Made by a program: the position numbers and the translations under genes
The notes under the pieces: generated by a model
Seen by the model: only the letters and a program-made list of their open reading frames with translations
Database searches by the model: none
What the model was told of the DNA's origin: nothing
In this document: in pieces, positions 1 to 12,622 of the stretch
How the letters are laid out: the number at the start of each line of letters is the position of its first letter
Numbering within the stretch: the first letter of the stretch is position 1
Origin: Odontocerum albicorne
Taxonomy: Eukaryota; Arthropoda; Insecta; Trichoptera; Odontoceridae
Reading direction: 5' to 3'
NCBI GenBank assembly: GCA_949825065.1
Contig: OX463847.1
Location: 40,954,831 to 41,018,830 of the forward strand
Length of the DNA stretch: 64,000 bases

Positions 1-279
1 GAGGTCCGAGCATGGCTTTCTCATGAGCATGGCTTAGTCCTATGAAATATCAATTGATCCTCATTGGCAGTCCTCAAACTCTCAGCAAATTCAAAATATT
101 TTACACTATCAAAAAATCCAGAAAACTCAATTAACTTTTTAGTTCTTTAAAATATCACACACCGTTTGTTCACCAACTTTAAACTCATTTATTAATGACT
201 TCAACGACAACCATTTTTTCATTTTTCGTAATTATTTCAAGTGTTTGTTTTTTTTTTTCAATGCTGAAAAATTTTTCCT

Positions 280-675
280 CAATCCTGAGCATCATGGTCT
301 TCTGCTATATCTGGAACTTGATGCACTCCTGACTCCATTCTTCCTAGTTCTGGACATGTTGGATGCAGCGCTTAAAAAATATCCTGTTAACTCTTTTATT
401 TAGTCTGTCCATCTTACCTTACCATAATTTCCTCTCACCTGTTTTCCCTCAACTGCCCCCGTGATCACCAACTTCTCTAGATTTTCGTTATTCTTTCTGG
501 TATTGTGACCAGAGCATTTTAAAATTATTTTTCTCCATGTTGTTAAAAGTTTTTCATTAATCTCTAATTCTTAGATGATAGTGATATTGGTGTGTCTTGC
601 GGTCCATGGAATATGGAACATTTGCCTCCAACACCACATCTTGAGGGCATATATCAAGATTCCGTACTTGGATAT
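280..675 (-). pseudogene. non-LTR retrotransposon reverse-transcriptase C-terminus, decayed
   Basis: Read on the minus strand in shifting frames, this stretch resembles the C-terminal region after the reverse transcriptase domain of insect LINEs. The segment nearest 675 reads as FEMWCWRRML-type sequence (here AFKMWCWRQMFHIPWT). Further on come EKLVITGAVEGK and RWTD-stop-IKELTG, followed by a degraded R-R-K-x-G-V-R-S end. Nonsense codons and frameshifts break it. Only the 3' part of the parent element is present, as expected for a 5'-truncated LINE insertion. The same domain type recurs at about 17.8 and 37.5 kb. The family assignment rests on motif recall, not alignment. Confidence 0.6.
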
Positions 676-1615
676 ATTCCTTTACTCCTTGATATTGAAT
701 GTTTGATATGATAATAAAATCAAGAAAATCCTACGATAAGTTGATAAAATTTATTTTTTTACAGAACCAGTATAAATTTGTCTGCGAGTGCATTAGTTCA
801 GCTGCACAAGCCATGGGTCTCCTTCCCTCAGAGCAACCCGAGCCTCCTCAAGAGAACTAGTCACCGAACCCTGCTGGACGGGCCATATGTGCAACGAATC
901 ATTTTCGGTTTACAAACTGGCAATATTATTTGGTTTACAAAGCTTTATACCATTCTACAGTTGTTATTTTTAATTCTATAGTTAAATAAATCAGCATTTT
1001 TTATGTTTATTTTAAATTTTGTTAATAAATCAGGAACTAAAATCATAAGTATCAGAGGCAGCGGATCTTAAAAAAAACTTCGCAGGGTTTATTAACTATC
1101 CTTGTTGAACTCAACATCCAGCGTTATTATTTGATCATAATAATCTTCATATCTGTCCAAATATCAGAGGCAGCATTGCCGGTGCCAATGACCTGGTGGA
1201 TAGTAGACTTATTGATTATTTACCTGGTTTTGATCTTAGTTTCAGACCCTTAGTCTACCTGAATTTATTTCATGGTGTTTATGAAATAAATTACACTTTT
1301 ATATACACTAAGCTTAAAATTTTGCCTAAAAAGCTATTCACCAAAAAGAATAAAGTTTTTTTTCACTTCATATATCAGTTAAATATTAAAAGCTTTTGGA
1401 GCATTTGCGTTAACAAATAGTGCCATTTTGTTTATAATACACTCTTGTTGTAAAATTTATTTTAAACGTAACTTTAAAAATAACTATTGTATATCTGGAT
1501 TACAATTTATTATAAGTTAACTGATGTATTTTATATCTATAGCATTGCTTCTTTTATTTAATTTTTATGGAAGATTTTAAAATTATTTTACTTAATTGTT
1601 TTTAAATTTTTTGTT
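676..1615. other. A+T-rich non-coding DNA, nothing recognised
   Basis: I see no conserved coding frame, RNA gene or terminal-repeat pair here. The short open frames have no recognisable motifs. Confidence 0.5.
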
Positions 1616-1798
1616 GCGAATCTCAAACCTGATGCGGTATTTTGGTTGGAATATACTTTTACATCGTGTTTTTGTCGCGAATCTCAAACCTGATGCGGTA
1701 TTTTGGTTGGAATATACTTTTACATCGTGTTTTTGTCGCGAATCTCAAACCTGATGCGGTATTTTGGTTGGAATATACTTTTATATCATGTTTTTTTT
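1616..1798. repeat. tandem repeat, 61-bp unit, 3 copies
   Basis: The unit begins GCGAATCTCAAACCTGATGC and repeats at a strict 61-bp period. The first two copies are nearly identical and the third decays at its 3' end into a T-run. It makes a short repetitive open frame that I take to be non-coding. Confidence 0.95.
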
Positions 1799-2220
1799 TT
1801 ATTGTTACAAAAAAAAAACTAATTTTTTATTTATTTTTTCCACATCTGTGTAAAGAAGTGTTTTATATTTAATTAATTAATTGTTTTATTTTCTCTTAGA
1901 ATATGAAATATTTTCTTTTTCTGTTTGGCTTTATACAGCAATTCTGTGCTGTAGCAAGTCAAGTAAGGTTTATTAAACCGTTTAATATTTATATGTGTGC
2001 AATAAAAACTCAATGAAATTATTTGAAGGAACAAAATTATTCTAGATTTTTTTAAGCAATTTTTTTGTGATACAGTATAAATGTTATATTTTCAACTTAG
2101 CTATAATTTTTTTTATTACGTTTTTTAATAATATCACATTTGGCCATACAATTTATGTATACTAAACACGTATAGGTTCAAATTTGAATAATTTTTATTT
2201 AAAGTGAAACCCTTCTAAGA
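1799..2220. other. A+T-rich non-coding DNA, nothing recognised
   Basis: Homopolymeric T and A runs with no recognisable feature. Confidence 0.4.
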
Positions 2221-2410
2221 CGTTTTTCGAGGGACCAGTCAATTAAAACTTCTGAAGTGGAAAATTTCTTAGGAGTATCGCATTTGAAGAAATGTTTGAT
2301 TTTAAAATATGTCGCAGGGCAAACAAGTTATTTCTTAGATGGAAAAACATCTCCAATGGGAGCCTAGTGAGAGGGTTTCTCTGTTTATTGGAAAGACTGC
2401 AATAAAAAGC
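2205..2410. repeat. degenerate dispersed repeat, possibly pogo/Tigger-derived
   Basis: The segment starts GTGAAACCCTTCTAAGACG, which resembles the terminal style of pogo/Tigger elements. Its distal part (AATGGGAGCC then GAGGGTTTCTCTGTTTATT) aligns loosely with 6075-6150 (AATGGGAACA then GCGGGTTTTTCTTTATTTT). The two stretches are probably old copies of one element. No target duplication was found. Confidence 0.3.
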
Positions 2411-5400
2411 GGATATTGCGTACATTTTTTGTGAGTTTAAAGTAATTCACATCAAGAATTCTTATGAAGAACAACACAAACGTAACACACTGAAGTGTTT
2501 TATTAATATAGAGTGACATATTAAATAATTGTTCTTTTAGTCGTAAGTAAATATTTATTGTAGCGTCCCTATTCTGTGATTTTTCCCTTTCGAATGCCTG
2601 AAGAAATTTAAAAAAAAAAACAATTTGAATTATAGAGATTGTAAATTTCTCAATCATAATAAACAAATTTCTCAATCATAATAAACTAATTGAATCACTG
2701 AAATTGTGATTTTCCGAACCATAATAAACATGCTGCATTTTACTGTTTTTTAATAACTTTTGATACTCATTCATAATAAATAGAACAATTTTTATACATC
2801 TTAAAACATTTATTGAGTAATTTAACTAAATTTCAACACTACTTAATAATTATGTGAAACAGAAACCTTGAAGAATGTTTATTTCCAGAACTCAATAAAT
2901 TCCAAAAGTGTAAATCTGCATATCGATGACCTTACGTTAATACTTTGCATCTGCTATTTTATCTTCAAATGAGCTAAATAGATGATTAGTTTTTAATCTG
3001 TCAATAATAGTGGGTTCGATTCTCGAATTAGAGCGTCCATTAGTAGAGTCTGCTCTATAAACCCACTATATAAATTGTATTTATACTATTGATATTCAGA
3101 AGGAAAAAAAAAACATTTTAAATCAGGTACAAGGTGTCAACCTAAGTTTATCGGTATATTAATTAGACGTGATTGATAAAAATTTCATATTAAAATGACA
3201 GTCGCTAAAAACGGTTCAGTTAAAATTATCGGAAAGAAAATAAGAAAGACACGTTTATAAATAAATTGAGGTTGAGAAAAATATTTCTTTTTAAATAATT
3301 TTAAAAAAAATATTTTCGTAGCATTTTGAAGTTGATTGAATTTTCTTAAAAGTCATCTTCGGTCGACATTATCGAACAAAACATTTACATGCATTTTCAC
3401 GAAAGAATAAAATGATTACCTCTAATATGAGTATGTTCATCCACGAATAAATTCTGCCTGCCATAATATTTTGTAAAATATCTTAGTTTGTCACAAATAC
3501 GAGTAGATTATGTATTAATTGTAGTTGTAACATTCCACTGTGTGTCATAGGCTAGTAGGGTTTCTAAAAATCCGTCAGTCACACCTTCCGAGCCTCGAAA
3601 CAAAGGTATTTATTTATATTGTATTTAATATATAATCACTTTATTACATGGCCGTCACTGTGTTTTTATCAAATAAAACTACGATTGCTGTGCTAAAAGC
3701 ATCCAGTATTTATAAGTATTCTACATTTCTGTAAAAATTGTTATTTTAATAATCTTTATGGCAACATTTGAAGGCTGATCGTGAGGAATCTATTGTATTG
3801 TATTAAAATTTCATTGTATTCAATACAATAGAAATATTTTATTTAAACTAACCAGAAAATATGTTCTAAAGCCTTTCTTTATCTGAGAAAATAAAACTTG
3901 GACTTTGTTTTCTCGGTATAATTTCTAGCCTAGGTCATAATTCATCCTTTGTGAATTTGTCACGTTTAATTACCTCTGTTCTAGGGAATGAAAAATAATA
4001 CTAAGCAGGGAATTTAAATTCCTCATTCCTCACCTTCAAACTTTGTTAAGAGTTCATTGTTAAAATAACTTGTATTTATAATTTTGTGTGTGTGTGTATA
4101 TTTATATTGTTTAATCATAAAACAACCAGTATTTTAAACATGGATCATAATATAAAATTAAGTGAAACTGCAATAAATAATGAATTTTTATTTTTTTTAA
4201 AAAAAGTATTTTTATTCGTTTTTCATATAACCCGTGTTTTTTTGTTGTATTTTTTCACATCTTATAGTGCAGATACCACCATTAGTATCAGTTTCTCAGT
4301 TTTTTTAGGATAAATTATACATTTGTATTAATTTTTCAAATCCTTGTAATTTTAATATTTATTTCAAGTATGGTGTGAAAATGTATAACGTAAATAAGTA
4401 TAATTTCATGAAATTGTAATTATTTGAATAGTTTATGGTATTCTTACACCTGATTCTCTTTTCTAGCATTTGCAACACTTCTCACACATCTGTTTTATCT
4501 TTCAAACATCAATATTAAATTGAGTAAGTTCTACCAAATTTCTGCTGCTTTTACTATACTTCAAATGTGAATTTGAATCAATTTTGATAGAAGTTTTAAT
4601 AAACTCGTACCTTCAAAGTATTTTGTAATCTAAATTGTTGTGAGAATATTTATTACACCAATTAAATAACTTTAACCCTTGGGCTCATATTTTGGGACGG
4701 TTAGACAGTGAATCTTATTGAAATCATATTATAAATGTCATACTATTTAGTCTATGTCATACATTTGATCTTACCTGCTTAGATAAAAATATGAAAAACT
4801 AATTAATATACGAGGACTCTTTATTTTTGACAGTTAGCATAATTGTGGCCATAAGATTACATATATTTAGAATATCTTAAACTAGTTAAAATTTTGTTCA
4901 ATTCAAAATATTTATTGTAAGGCATTATATACAATGTTTTCTTGATCTCGTGCCTTGCTTAAGTTTTGCTTTTATGCCCTTTTTCATTAAAAATGTACTG
5001 TTATACTGGAACTAAATAGGTGTCTAACAAATTATCGAAGGGATTTTGAGATAAAAACAGCACTTCGTAAATTACGAGATTAAAATTTTATATTCTCTAT
5101 CAAAAATGATAATAATCCAAATAGAAGGTAATGTAAAACCAGTTATAAAATATCAATATAAGTTTTGGATTTCCTAGTAAATTGAATTTTAATTAAATAT
5201 CCTTCAAATAACATGGGAACCCTATTGTAATTTATTGCAGTTCATATTTATATTTATTGTGACTGAAATCTGCCTTCTTCTGACAAAACATGTTTTATAG
5301 TACTTAGAGGTATAGATTTTAAGATGAATAATCTCATATAAGGTAATAGAAAATCTATTCATTAGATTTAAGTGAGTGATACTTTGTCTAGGATCATTAT

Positions 5401-5513
5401 ATAGTATTATTGACTTGTACTATCTTATCTAGTCTCCATTATTTGTAATTAGCCTAATAATTTCTATATAGATTTGCTTGATTTTATTATTTTACTCGAA
5501 ATCACCTGTTCAA
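2411..5513. other. A+T-rich intergenic DNA
   Basis: A long stretch with no supported gene. Two small items stand out: a duplicated 24-bp segment at about 2645-2690 (AATTTCTCAATCATAATAAAC), and a tRNA-like pair of pol III boxes at about 2968-3022 (listed separately). The rest shows no coding conservation or terminal repeats that I could detect. Confidence 0.4.
2965..3050 (+). repeat. tRNA-like SINE head (weak)
   Basis: An A-box-like TGAGCTAAATAGATG is followed about 40 bp later by a good B box, GGGTTCGATTC (3012-3022). The spacing fits a tRNA-derived pol III promoter. The acceptor stem is not preserved, so this is more likely a SINE head than a tRNA gene. Confidence 0.3.
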
Positions 5514-5783
5514 CACGTTCAGTGCTAAAAATTCCTATAGGCATTCATATAAACTTGAGTTGGGTGCTCAAAACGTCTATCACTGTTCTATTCCAAATTT
5601 CTTTGGATGAATCCTTAAACAAGCGAGTCTGGAGTGGCCTAATGGGACTGATAGGGTTTGTAAGGATATGTATAAAAATTATTAAAATCTGCTCTCACCT
5701 TTTTACCATTTGTTAAGAATTGTAAATATGGGCAAATTTTTAAGCACCACCGTGATTTTAAAAGTAATTTAGCGGTCAATGTG
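5514..5783. mobile_element. piggyBac-like MITE, old copy
   Basis: The left end CACGTTCAGTGC and the right end (CACATTGACC read inward on the minus strand) match the element at 35249-35462. The shared interior includes TAGGCATTCATATAAACTT, GGGTGCTCAAAA and TTTGTAAGG. The flanks TCAA and CTAA look like decayed TTAA target sites. No transposase is encoded. The partner copies with intact TTAA sites support the assignment. Confidence 0.6.
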
Positions 5784-6803
5784 CTAATTTAGAACTTTCA
5801 TAAAATAAATATTGCATAGTTGGCCCGTAATGAGACAGCAAATTTTTAAAAAGTACTACATTGAAATGTTACAAAATTCAGTTGATTGTAATTATTCTGT
5901 TAGTAAATTAATATTATACTAATAAATAAATGTTGGTTAGCATCAAATAATGTCTCCATGCCAAGGAATGCATCACAACACTTTAAAGATGTTTTTCAAG
6001 AAAAACTGATTCAAGTAGAAAACTTCTTAAGAGAGAAGTATTTGAGGCAAAAGTGTTGTTGAGATTTTCATAGGGTATAATTTAGGCGAGAAAACTTCTT
6101 TAATGGGAACATTTTAAGCGGGTTTTTCTTTATTTTGAAAAGTTACACACACTGTCAATATTGATAACCACCGCCCATAAAATGTGTTCACGAAACTGGT
6201 AAGAATGAGGCTGTAGCCATTCAAAGAGATAAATCATTGTCTTTACTAAAAACAGTCATGTCGAGCGTGAAACAAAAAGATGAACAAATTTTTTGTGTTT
6301 TTATTTCATTTACATGTATGTATGTTTGTAGATGTACTTTTAGTTAATATATCTGGTCATAATTCATTGAATGAACAAAAAACTTGATAATATTTTTTTA
6401 ATAATTACATGTGGATATCGAATGAATTACTTAAGTCCAAAGATTCCTAATTATAAAATATTTTTCAAACTCATGTTCTCCAATTAATTGATTCATGTGG
6501 TAACCCCCTAAAATGTATCCAAATTGGTGATTCATGTATAATAACTAAGCCGGGAGACAATATTTTTTTTCTCCATTGATCTACCATTGATTAGATGATG
6601 CGATTGAAATTTTAAAAATAGATACAGTGCAATATGTTTATATATTTTTACAATTTCAATATATAATATTTAAACAAAATCCAAGTCATATATTCTTGTA
6701 AGTTTAGATTCTGAAAACTTTTTGTAATATCTATTTCATTGTAACTTCATAATTTGTCATTCCTTTTTTTTTAGTTAAGAATGTGAAACAAGACCGTTTA
6801 ATA
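5784..6803. other. A+T-rich non-coding DNA with a degenerate repeat
   Basis: The stretch 5990-6150 is an old relative of 2205-2410. Nothing else is recognised. Confidence 0.35.
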
Positions 6804-7071
6804 AATAATTTTTCAACATGTAGATCGCAACCTCTTTGGAGAGTCGTGAAATATTAGTGGGGGTTGCGAAAATAAAAATAATTTACATGATCAAAAGGAA
6901 AATAACACATTTTTTTGCGAAAAACGAACTCATTTGTTTTTATAATATTACATTCTAAAGTTCATGTCACTGTTATACAATGTATAAGTGATTGCAGGGA
7001 CATTGTGAAGTATTAATTTTATTTTATCTTTTGGGGGGGGGTCACAAGGCCAAATACGTTGAAAAACAATG
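6804..7071. mobile_element. hAT-like non-autonomous element
   Basis: Flanked by near-identical 8-bp sequences, GTTTAATA (6796-6803) and GTTTAGTA (7072-7079), as expected for a hAT target duplication with one change. The ends read AATAATTTTTCAAC and, inward from the right, CATTGTTTTTCAACG. A GGGGG and GTCACAAGG tract precedes the right end, in the style of hAT termini. There is no transposase frame in the 268 bp. Confidence 0.7.
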
Positions 7072-7326
7072 GTTTAGTATATTATTATTAAATTTGTAAA
7101 ATATTTTAGTTGCAGGAGCAATAAATTTCTTATTTATAATAAAAACAAAACAAGTCAATTAACAAAATTCTCGTGTATTTGTGTGATCCAGTTTATCAAC
7201 ATTTATGATCAAGGAAGTATATTTATACTAATTCTAGTTTTTAATGTCATTTTCAAAACTAAACTTTTTTAATTATCATTCCTAATTCATAATATATGTA
7301 CAGAAAATTATTTCAAATATTGATTA

Positions 7327-7985
7327 CAGTAGAGTCCTGCTTATACAGCTGGTAAGGTCGGAAGTCTTTTTCCATCTGTAAATGCATTTATGTAAAATAT
7401 TAGTGTATATGAGAGTAAAATTATTAAAAAAAAAAGGTTTTTTTTGTGACCATGGTTTCTTGTTTGAATTCGATAATATGTATTTATGTGATTTAAATTC
7501 TATAAATATAATAAACAAAAATAAAGTATGATTCCGATTATCGTGTTTTGAAGTTCTGTGATGGTAGTAGAATCTTCAACATTACAAAGCTTTGCAATAC
7601 ATTATATAACTTTGGCTCGATAAGCCACTCTGACTTTCTAATGTCCAGCGATGGTTTTGGATAATTTGTAAAATTATAGTCTCTTGAGTTACCCTTACTC
7701 AAAGTTATAAAAGGCTTTTAATGAGCTTACTAAATTGCCTTTAACTTTGTAATTCTCCACTCTCCTGTGACAAAAGACGTCCAACCTATTCTCACTTCGG
7801 TGTAACATCAGCATAGAAGTTCCTAAAGTTATATATTTGTTAAAATATATTTTATGTTTAAAAAAATCTGTGTATTGATCAGATTGAGTCCGAACTGGAA
7901 AAAATTGATATTAGGAAAGATGGTGATTGGTGTATCAAAAAGTAAAAATAAAAATGTTATTTTAGCAAAAAGTGGGGTCCTACTG
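7327..7985. mobile_element. pogo/Tigger-like non-autonomous element
   Basis: TA dinucleotides flank inverted ends CAGTAGAGTCCTGC (left) and CAGTAGGACCCCAC (right, read inward). TA duplication with a CAG start is typical of pogo-type Tc1/mariner elements. The 659-bp interior is A+T-rich. Its only long frame (minus strand, 64 codons) has no recognisable motif. Confidence 0.7.
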
Positions 7986-8289
7986 TAATTTATAAAATGT
8001 ACATAAATTATCCGAAATTTTGTATTGTACCCGAAGCTAAAATTTTGCTTAGTTAAACAATATTCAGTTTACATTTATTATTTAAACATATTTCGTTTCT
8101 CATCACAGTGTGGCACTTTTATTGCTTTTACTAAGAAATCATGCATTTTTATGAGTGAGTGATTGTGAAGAATTAATAATTTATTTTCATGTGATTTTTA
8201 AATAAAATTGGCAAAATCAAAACAATGTATTTTATTTTACTAAACCACCACCACATATAGAAATAATTTGAATTCAATCTATATTAAAC

Positions 8290-8785
8290 ACTTCCTTCTA
8301 CCTGGCACTGTCCCAACTCATTGCCTAGGTAGGCTATCGGCTCTTCTCGTTCTCAGGCTGTATGTTCTTCGGTTCTGGGTGTCGCTTTCATCTAGGCTGT
8401 TTCCCTGCAGGATTTTGGAACATTGAGTTATCAAGTTCTTTGGTCTTCTTCTGAACGGCTGTCGAGGAAGATCCACAGACATTGCCTGATTTACCGTATG
8501 GTCTGGTGGTCTCCGTCTTATGTGCCCGTACCATCTAAGCTGTCGCTCTTCCAGCTTACTGTTTGTCAGTGACCCCCAAGCTACCACGAATGCGTGAGCT
8601 CTTAATTCTATATTTTAGTGATACTCTTGCCGACCACCTAAGCATTTGCATTTCTGCTGTTTCAAGTTGCCTAGAGTAGGAGCTGTATATAGTCCAGCAT
8701 TCTGAGCCATACATAATCGCGGGTCTAACGATAGTCTGGTATATCTTTCCTTTTAATTTTATAGGCATTTTTGGGCCAAACTATA
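8290..8785 (-). pseudogene. RTE-type LINE reverse transcriptase C-terminus
   Basis: The minus-strand frame from 8768 reads MPIKLKGKIYQTIVRPAIMY, GSECW, then AEMQMLRW. After a frameshift near 8580 it continues RGSL/LEERQLRWYGHIRRRP with DHTV. This is the region downstream of the catalytic YxDD in RTE-like endonuclease-reverse transcriptases (consensus style LKGKFYRTVVRPAMLYGxECW and EMRMLRWM). Two overlapping frames are needed, so it is a dead 5'-truncated copy. Unlike the copies at 37.5 and 57 kb, its conserved Trp in GSECW is intact. Confidence 0.85.
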
Positions 8786-8844
8786 TTAAACACTTTATAA
8801 CTAAAAGATGCCTGTGTTAATTGTATTGTATCATATTTCCATTG

Positions 8845-8950
8845 TATACAGTGCAACCTAGCGGGCTTATTGACATGTACCAATTTCTCTCAAACAATCA
8901 GACATATATTGAAAAATGTGAAAGAACTCTGACTGAAGTGACCTTATAGT
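8845..8950 (-). repeat. SINE 3' tail fragment
   Basis: On the minus strand this reads GAGAGAAATTGGTACATGTC, then AATAAGCCCGCTAGGTTGCA. It matches the tails of the SINEs at 18.4, 25.2, 25.9 and 41.5 kb and the 3' ends of the LINEs at 45.8 and 48.9 kb. The tRNA-like head is missing. Confidence 0.65.
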
Positions 8951-9646
8951 ACTGATAAAACAATTATTTGGTACCATCAGTAATTGAATTTAAAATTTCC
9001 AGGATGGAAGAAAAGTGTTCTAGCAATTAGGTCATCAATGTTGTCTGACAACTATCCGTAATGGATGGGTCAAAATGTTTATATTTACAGAAAAATTACT
9101 CGTATATATTAATATTTGGTACTATTATTTCATATGAAAAGTAAATATACTTGTAAATAAACATGCTCACAATATTAACTGTTTTGACACAACAAAGATC
9201 ATGAAATGCAGCTATGAATTGTGGACTCTGAACAATTATGTACAAAATACTTCAAGATAGTAAGTCATACTCTTGTCAGGAAAATTTGAATAACTCTTAT
9301 ACATCATATAGGGAAGATAGTGAATAAGATATTGGTATTCACATATACAATGGGATAAAAAGCTCTTGAATTTCTGTCCGTATACTACATGTAAAATCCC
9401 CAGATAATGTCATTCTTGAAAGGTTTTCCAAAATACACAAACTGCCGGGAGTCATCCTACGATACAGGCAATATTTCTGGAGCTTTAAGGATATAACTCA
9501 ATAGTCGTTAATGAGAAGGGTATTCGAAATAATTGTATAAGTTTAGATGCATAGTAATTTTCATTTAACACATCAACTGCTGAATAATTTATTTTAATAA
9601 CAGCGGTGTTAAAAAATTGAACCGTATTTAAAATTCTAATAACATA
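8951..9646. other. non-coding DNA, nothing recognised
   Basis: No supported feature; the sequence ends at the TA target site of the mariner. Confidence 0.4.
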
Positions 9647-10591
9647 CGAGGCGTATCCAGAAAGTAAGTATACTGAGGCTCTCATGACCGGATGGATTTT
9701 ATTTTCGACATGTTGGCTACACTTTCGTATAGCCTGACCCTTCCCCTCCGCAACAAGACCGGTTCGAGGTCAGTACGTTGAGAAGTGTCGAAGCGACAAC
9801 ACGTTTCGTGAAAAATGTCAAACCAATCTCCCGCCAAGTGCGAAATTTTGTAAAAAGGTAAGAGTTTTTGAGGCGCTGCAAACTCCATGGAGATGAATTT
9901 CTTCGCTCCATCGTTACTGGAGATAAAACTTGGGATGCACACTACACGCCTGAAACCAAAAGGCAGTCTCAACAGTGGCGTCCCACCTCTTCACCCTCCG
10001 CCAAAAAGTTCAAAACCACAATTTCAGCCAAGAAAATCATGGCATCCGTGTTTTGGGACTGTCAAGGCATAATTTTAATTGAATATATGCCTCAAGGGGA
10101 GACCATCAACTCTGCAAGATACTGTGAGACCCTAAAAAAATTGCGGAGGGCGATTCAGAACAAGAGGAGAGGCATGCTGACAAAAGGAGTCTGCCTGCTG
10201 CACGACAATGCCAGACCACACACGGCCAACGCCACGAAGGAACTGCTCGCCTCGTTTAAATGGGATGTCCTGAACCATCCCGCGCATTCCCCTGACCTAG
10301 CACCTTCACATTATTATCTCTTTACCTCCCTGAAGCTGCACATGGGTGGAAAAAGGTTTTCAACCGACGAGGAGGTAAATGAGGAGGTGGACGGAGGGGT
10401 TGGCGGGAAACTACTTTGAGGAAGGCATCAAAAAGTTGATACCCCGCTTCACCACCTGCATTGAGAGGAATGGCGACTATGTCGAAAAATAGCTTACATA
10501 TGTACTACGGTAACCACGTAATTTTTTTGTTTAAATAAAAAAAATTGTAACCTACAAAAATTCAGTACACTTAGTTTCTGAATATGCCTCG
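9647..10591 (+). mobile_element. mariner transposon, defective, complete ends
   Basis: Inverted ends CGAGGCGTATCCAGAAAGTA (left) and CGAGGCATATTCAGAAACTA (right, read inward) are bounded by TA at 9645-9646 and 10592-10593. At 945 bp it is shorter than a typical mariner of about 1.3 kb. The DNA-binding N-terminal third of the transposase is gone. The remainder is described under the pseudogene entry. Intact ends mean it could in principle still be moved by a matching transposase supplied elsewhere. Confidence 0.95.
9868..10491 (+). pseudogene. mariner transposase, D,D34D type, inactive
   Basis: The frame keeps most of the catalytic half of a mariner transposase. It has SIVTGDKTW (first Asp), HYTPETKRQSQQW, LLHDNARPHTA (second Asp), then HSPDLAPS followed 34 residues after the second Asp by SHYYLF where the family has SDYHLF. 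The third catalytic Asp is therefore His, which should abolish transposition. A frameshift near 10390 shifts the C-terminus (GNYFEEGIKKLIPRF and CIERNGDYVEK) out of frame, ending at the TAG at 10489-10491. The N-terminal helix-turn-helix half is deleted. The overlapping minus-strand open frames at 9.7-9.97 kb are shadows. Confidence 0.93.
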
Positions 10592-11793
10592 TAGTAAAAA
10601 GGCGATATAATTCATTATCATATGCCCTTACAAACCGTATAGTACTAATATGTTTTAAGAATTTCGCAGTTCTTCGTATCAGTTGTACAAGGTCTTCCGG
10701 AGTATTGTACTGCCTGGTATTATGATGCTGATATTTAGAAAAAGTTGCAGTTTTCATCTTTAGGGCTTGTTTGTAATCAGTATGTAGGCTATCTCATGTC
10801 TTATCCCACAAATAAGCTTTGGCTGAACATTTCATCAAGCTTCTTGAACTCTCTCTCACTTGAACTTAAAATACTCGGCAAATAAGAGTTATCTCGCCCA
10901 ATTAATCAAAGAGGCAATATAAATCTATAAACATCCAAACAATTTAAAGATACAAAGGATTTCATCTCAAATCAACACGGTACCCCATAGTCAAATCAAA
11001 GTGAAAACAGAAGGAAAATGAATAATAACTTCAACCTAAAATGGCAATGGGTGCTGTAAGCACCTAGGAAAAGTTTATATGAACTGTATAGGCGTTTTCA
11101 ACATAGAATGGGTTTAAATTAATTATGATTCATATTTATCTGTTCAAGACTTATGATCTCTGGTACATTGGGATGAGCAGAATGTGCAGTTCTCTATTAC
11201 ACTAAGCTCATAACCAATTTAATTATTAAATTTGTTATACCATAGGATAATAAAATAAAATAATTAAAAACAAAGATTTTTCGAACATTCATATTATATT
11301 TATGAGTTAAGTTGGTCTGTCATTACAATCCAAAATATCATAAGCATTTAATCCTTTCGACCCCAACCCTTTTTAATTTAATAAACATAAATAATGTTTA
11401 AATAATGAGTATAAATTTGTACTAATCAGGTGAAAAATCTATTAAATAAGTATGTTATTCTCCACAAAATTACACTTATTCACTTTTTGTATTACATAAA
11501 ATATAAAAAAAGGCATAAAAAACTGAATTCAGAGTAGAATTTAAACTGTTTGAGAACAGAGTCAATAATGAATGTACATTTCAGTGTGTAGTTGATTTGA
11601 TAAATTTATATACCTGTTTTTGACAGTTGGAATGAATGACTAATTAAGTTAAAAGTGCACATTTAACTATGTCACCGACGGATCAAGTCGACAGGCCTTT
11701 TAGTACAGCAAAAGTCCATCGTTAAATCGGTGTATTGGGGCTATAAGGGTTAAATGAGAGCAATTTAAAAACTTAACATTTGACTCCACAGTA
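10592..11793. other. intergenic DNA downstream of the methyltransferase gene
   Basis: Probably holds the 3' UTR and poly(A) site of the minus-strand gene; I cannot pick a single convincing AATAAA. The stretch 10640-10800 resembles 38960-39130 (shared TTGCAGTTTTCATCTT and TCTTCG-type segments), a dispersed repeat with a CTGANGATG-hairpin-GAAAC motif that is badly decayed here. Confidence 0.4.
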
Positions 11794-12622
11794 TTATAAT
11801 GGTTTTCTATATTTTGCTTGTATCCAAACTCGATACATAGTCAATTTCTTCCCTCTATTTACTTGTAACCTTCTATCAATCAAATTCTGTTCCTCGACAA
11901 AACCTTGTGACGTGAAAAGGTCTTTTATTTCTCCTTGAGTGAAGAAATAAACTCTAGTTCCATCGCCACGAGCATAAAAGTTTTCTCCTAAACACCGACC
12001 ATGTTTTAAACGCAACTGCGCTAGATCATATCTTCCATAGTCTCTCAAAAGAATGAGTCCACCTTTTCTCAAAGCTTTATAAGCTTTTTGAATAACTCCG
12101 ACCATCTTTTCAGGATCTATAGCTGATAAAACAAATATTATAACTATTATATCGATAGATTCATCTTCAAAAGGGACATCCCAATTTTCTGCAGTCGCAT
12201 CTAAAACAAATGCGTGACATCTTTCTTCGTCGTATAATTCATTTTCTTTTAAAATTGATACAGCCACAGGTGAAAAATCGCAACAATATATAAACAGATT
12301 AGGATCTTTGCTGTATTGAAGTATTGGGAATATTGTATTTCCAACTCCGCAACCTATTTCGAAGATGGTTCTTGTTTTACAGATCCTTTTATTTCGTTTT
12401 ACATTTTCGTTACTCATGGAAGGTGATGATTCATTTCCAGAACGCAAATTCAACTCAGTGTCATTTTTGAGACTTAATTCTTTGAGTCTGTTATTAATAT
12501 CAGAAGGATCGTCAGAAGATGATTGACTCGGTGTTAGTGGGTACACTCGTTCTGGAGCATTTTTATAATCCGGTGCTAGTTCTGGAAATTCAGTAAATAG
12601 CCAATGCCGGTCCTTGAAAAAT
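11794..12622 (-). other. METTL2: coding exon 3 of METTL2/8 (catalytic domain)
   Basis: A strong polypyrimidine tract and CAG (to 12623) precede the exon. It encodes [17 protein letters not shown], a Ser/Asp/Asn-rich linker of about 60 residues, and then the whole Rossmann-type methyltransferase core with SAM motif EIGCGVGNT, acidic CCDFS, post-I motif and the C-terminal [16 protein letters not shown]. The stop TAA is at 11796-11794. The upstream MLFFF seen in a naive open frame is intron sequence. Confidence 0.96.

Noticed and set aside
9682..9972. Minus-strand 96- and 64-codon frames over the mariner
   Set aside because: Shadows antisense to the mariner 5' region and transposase.
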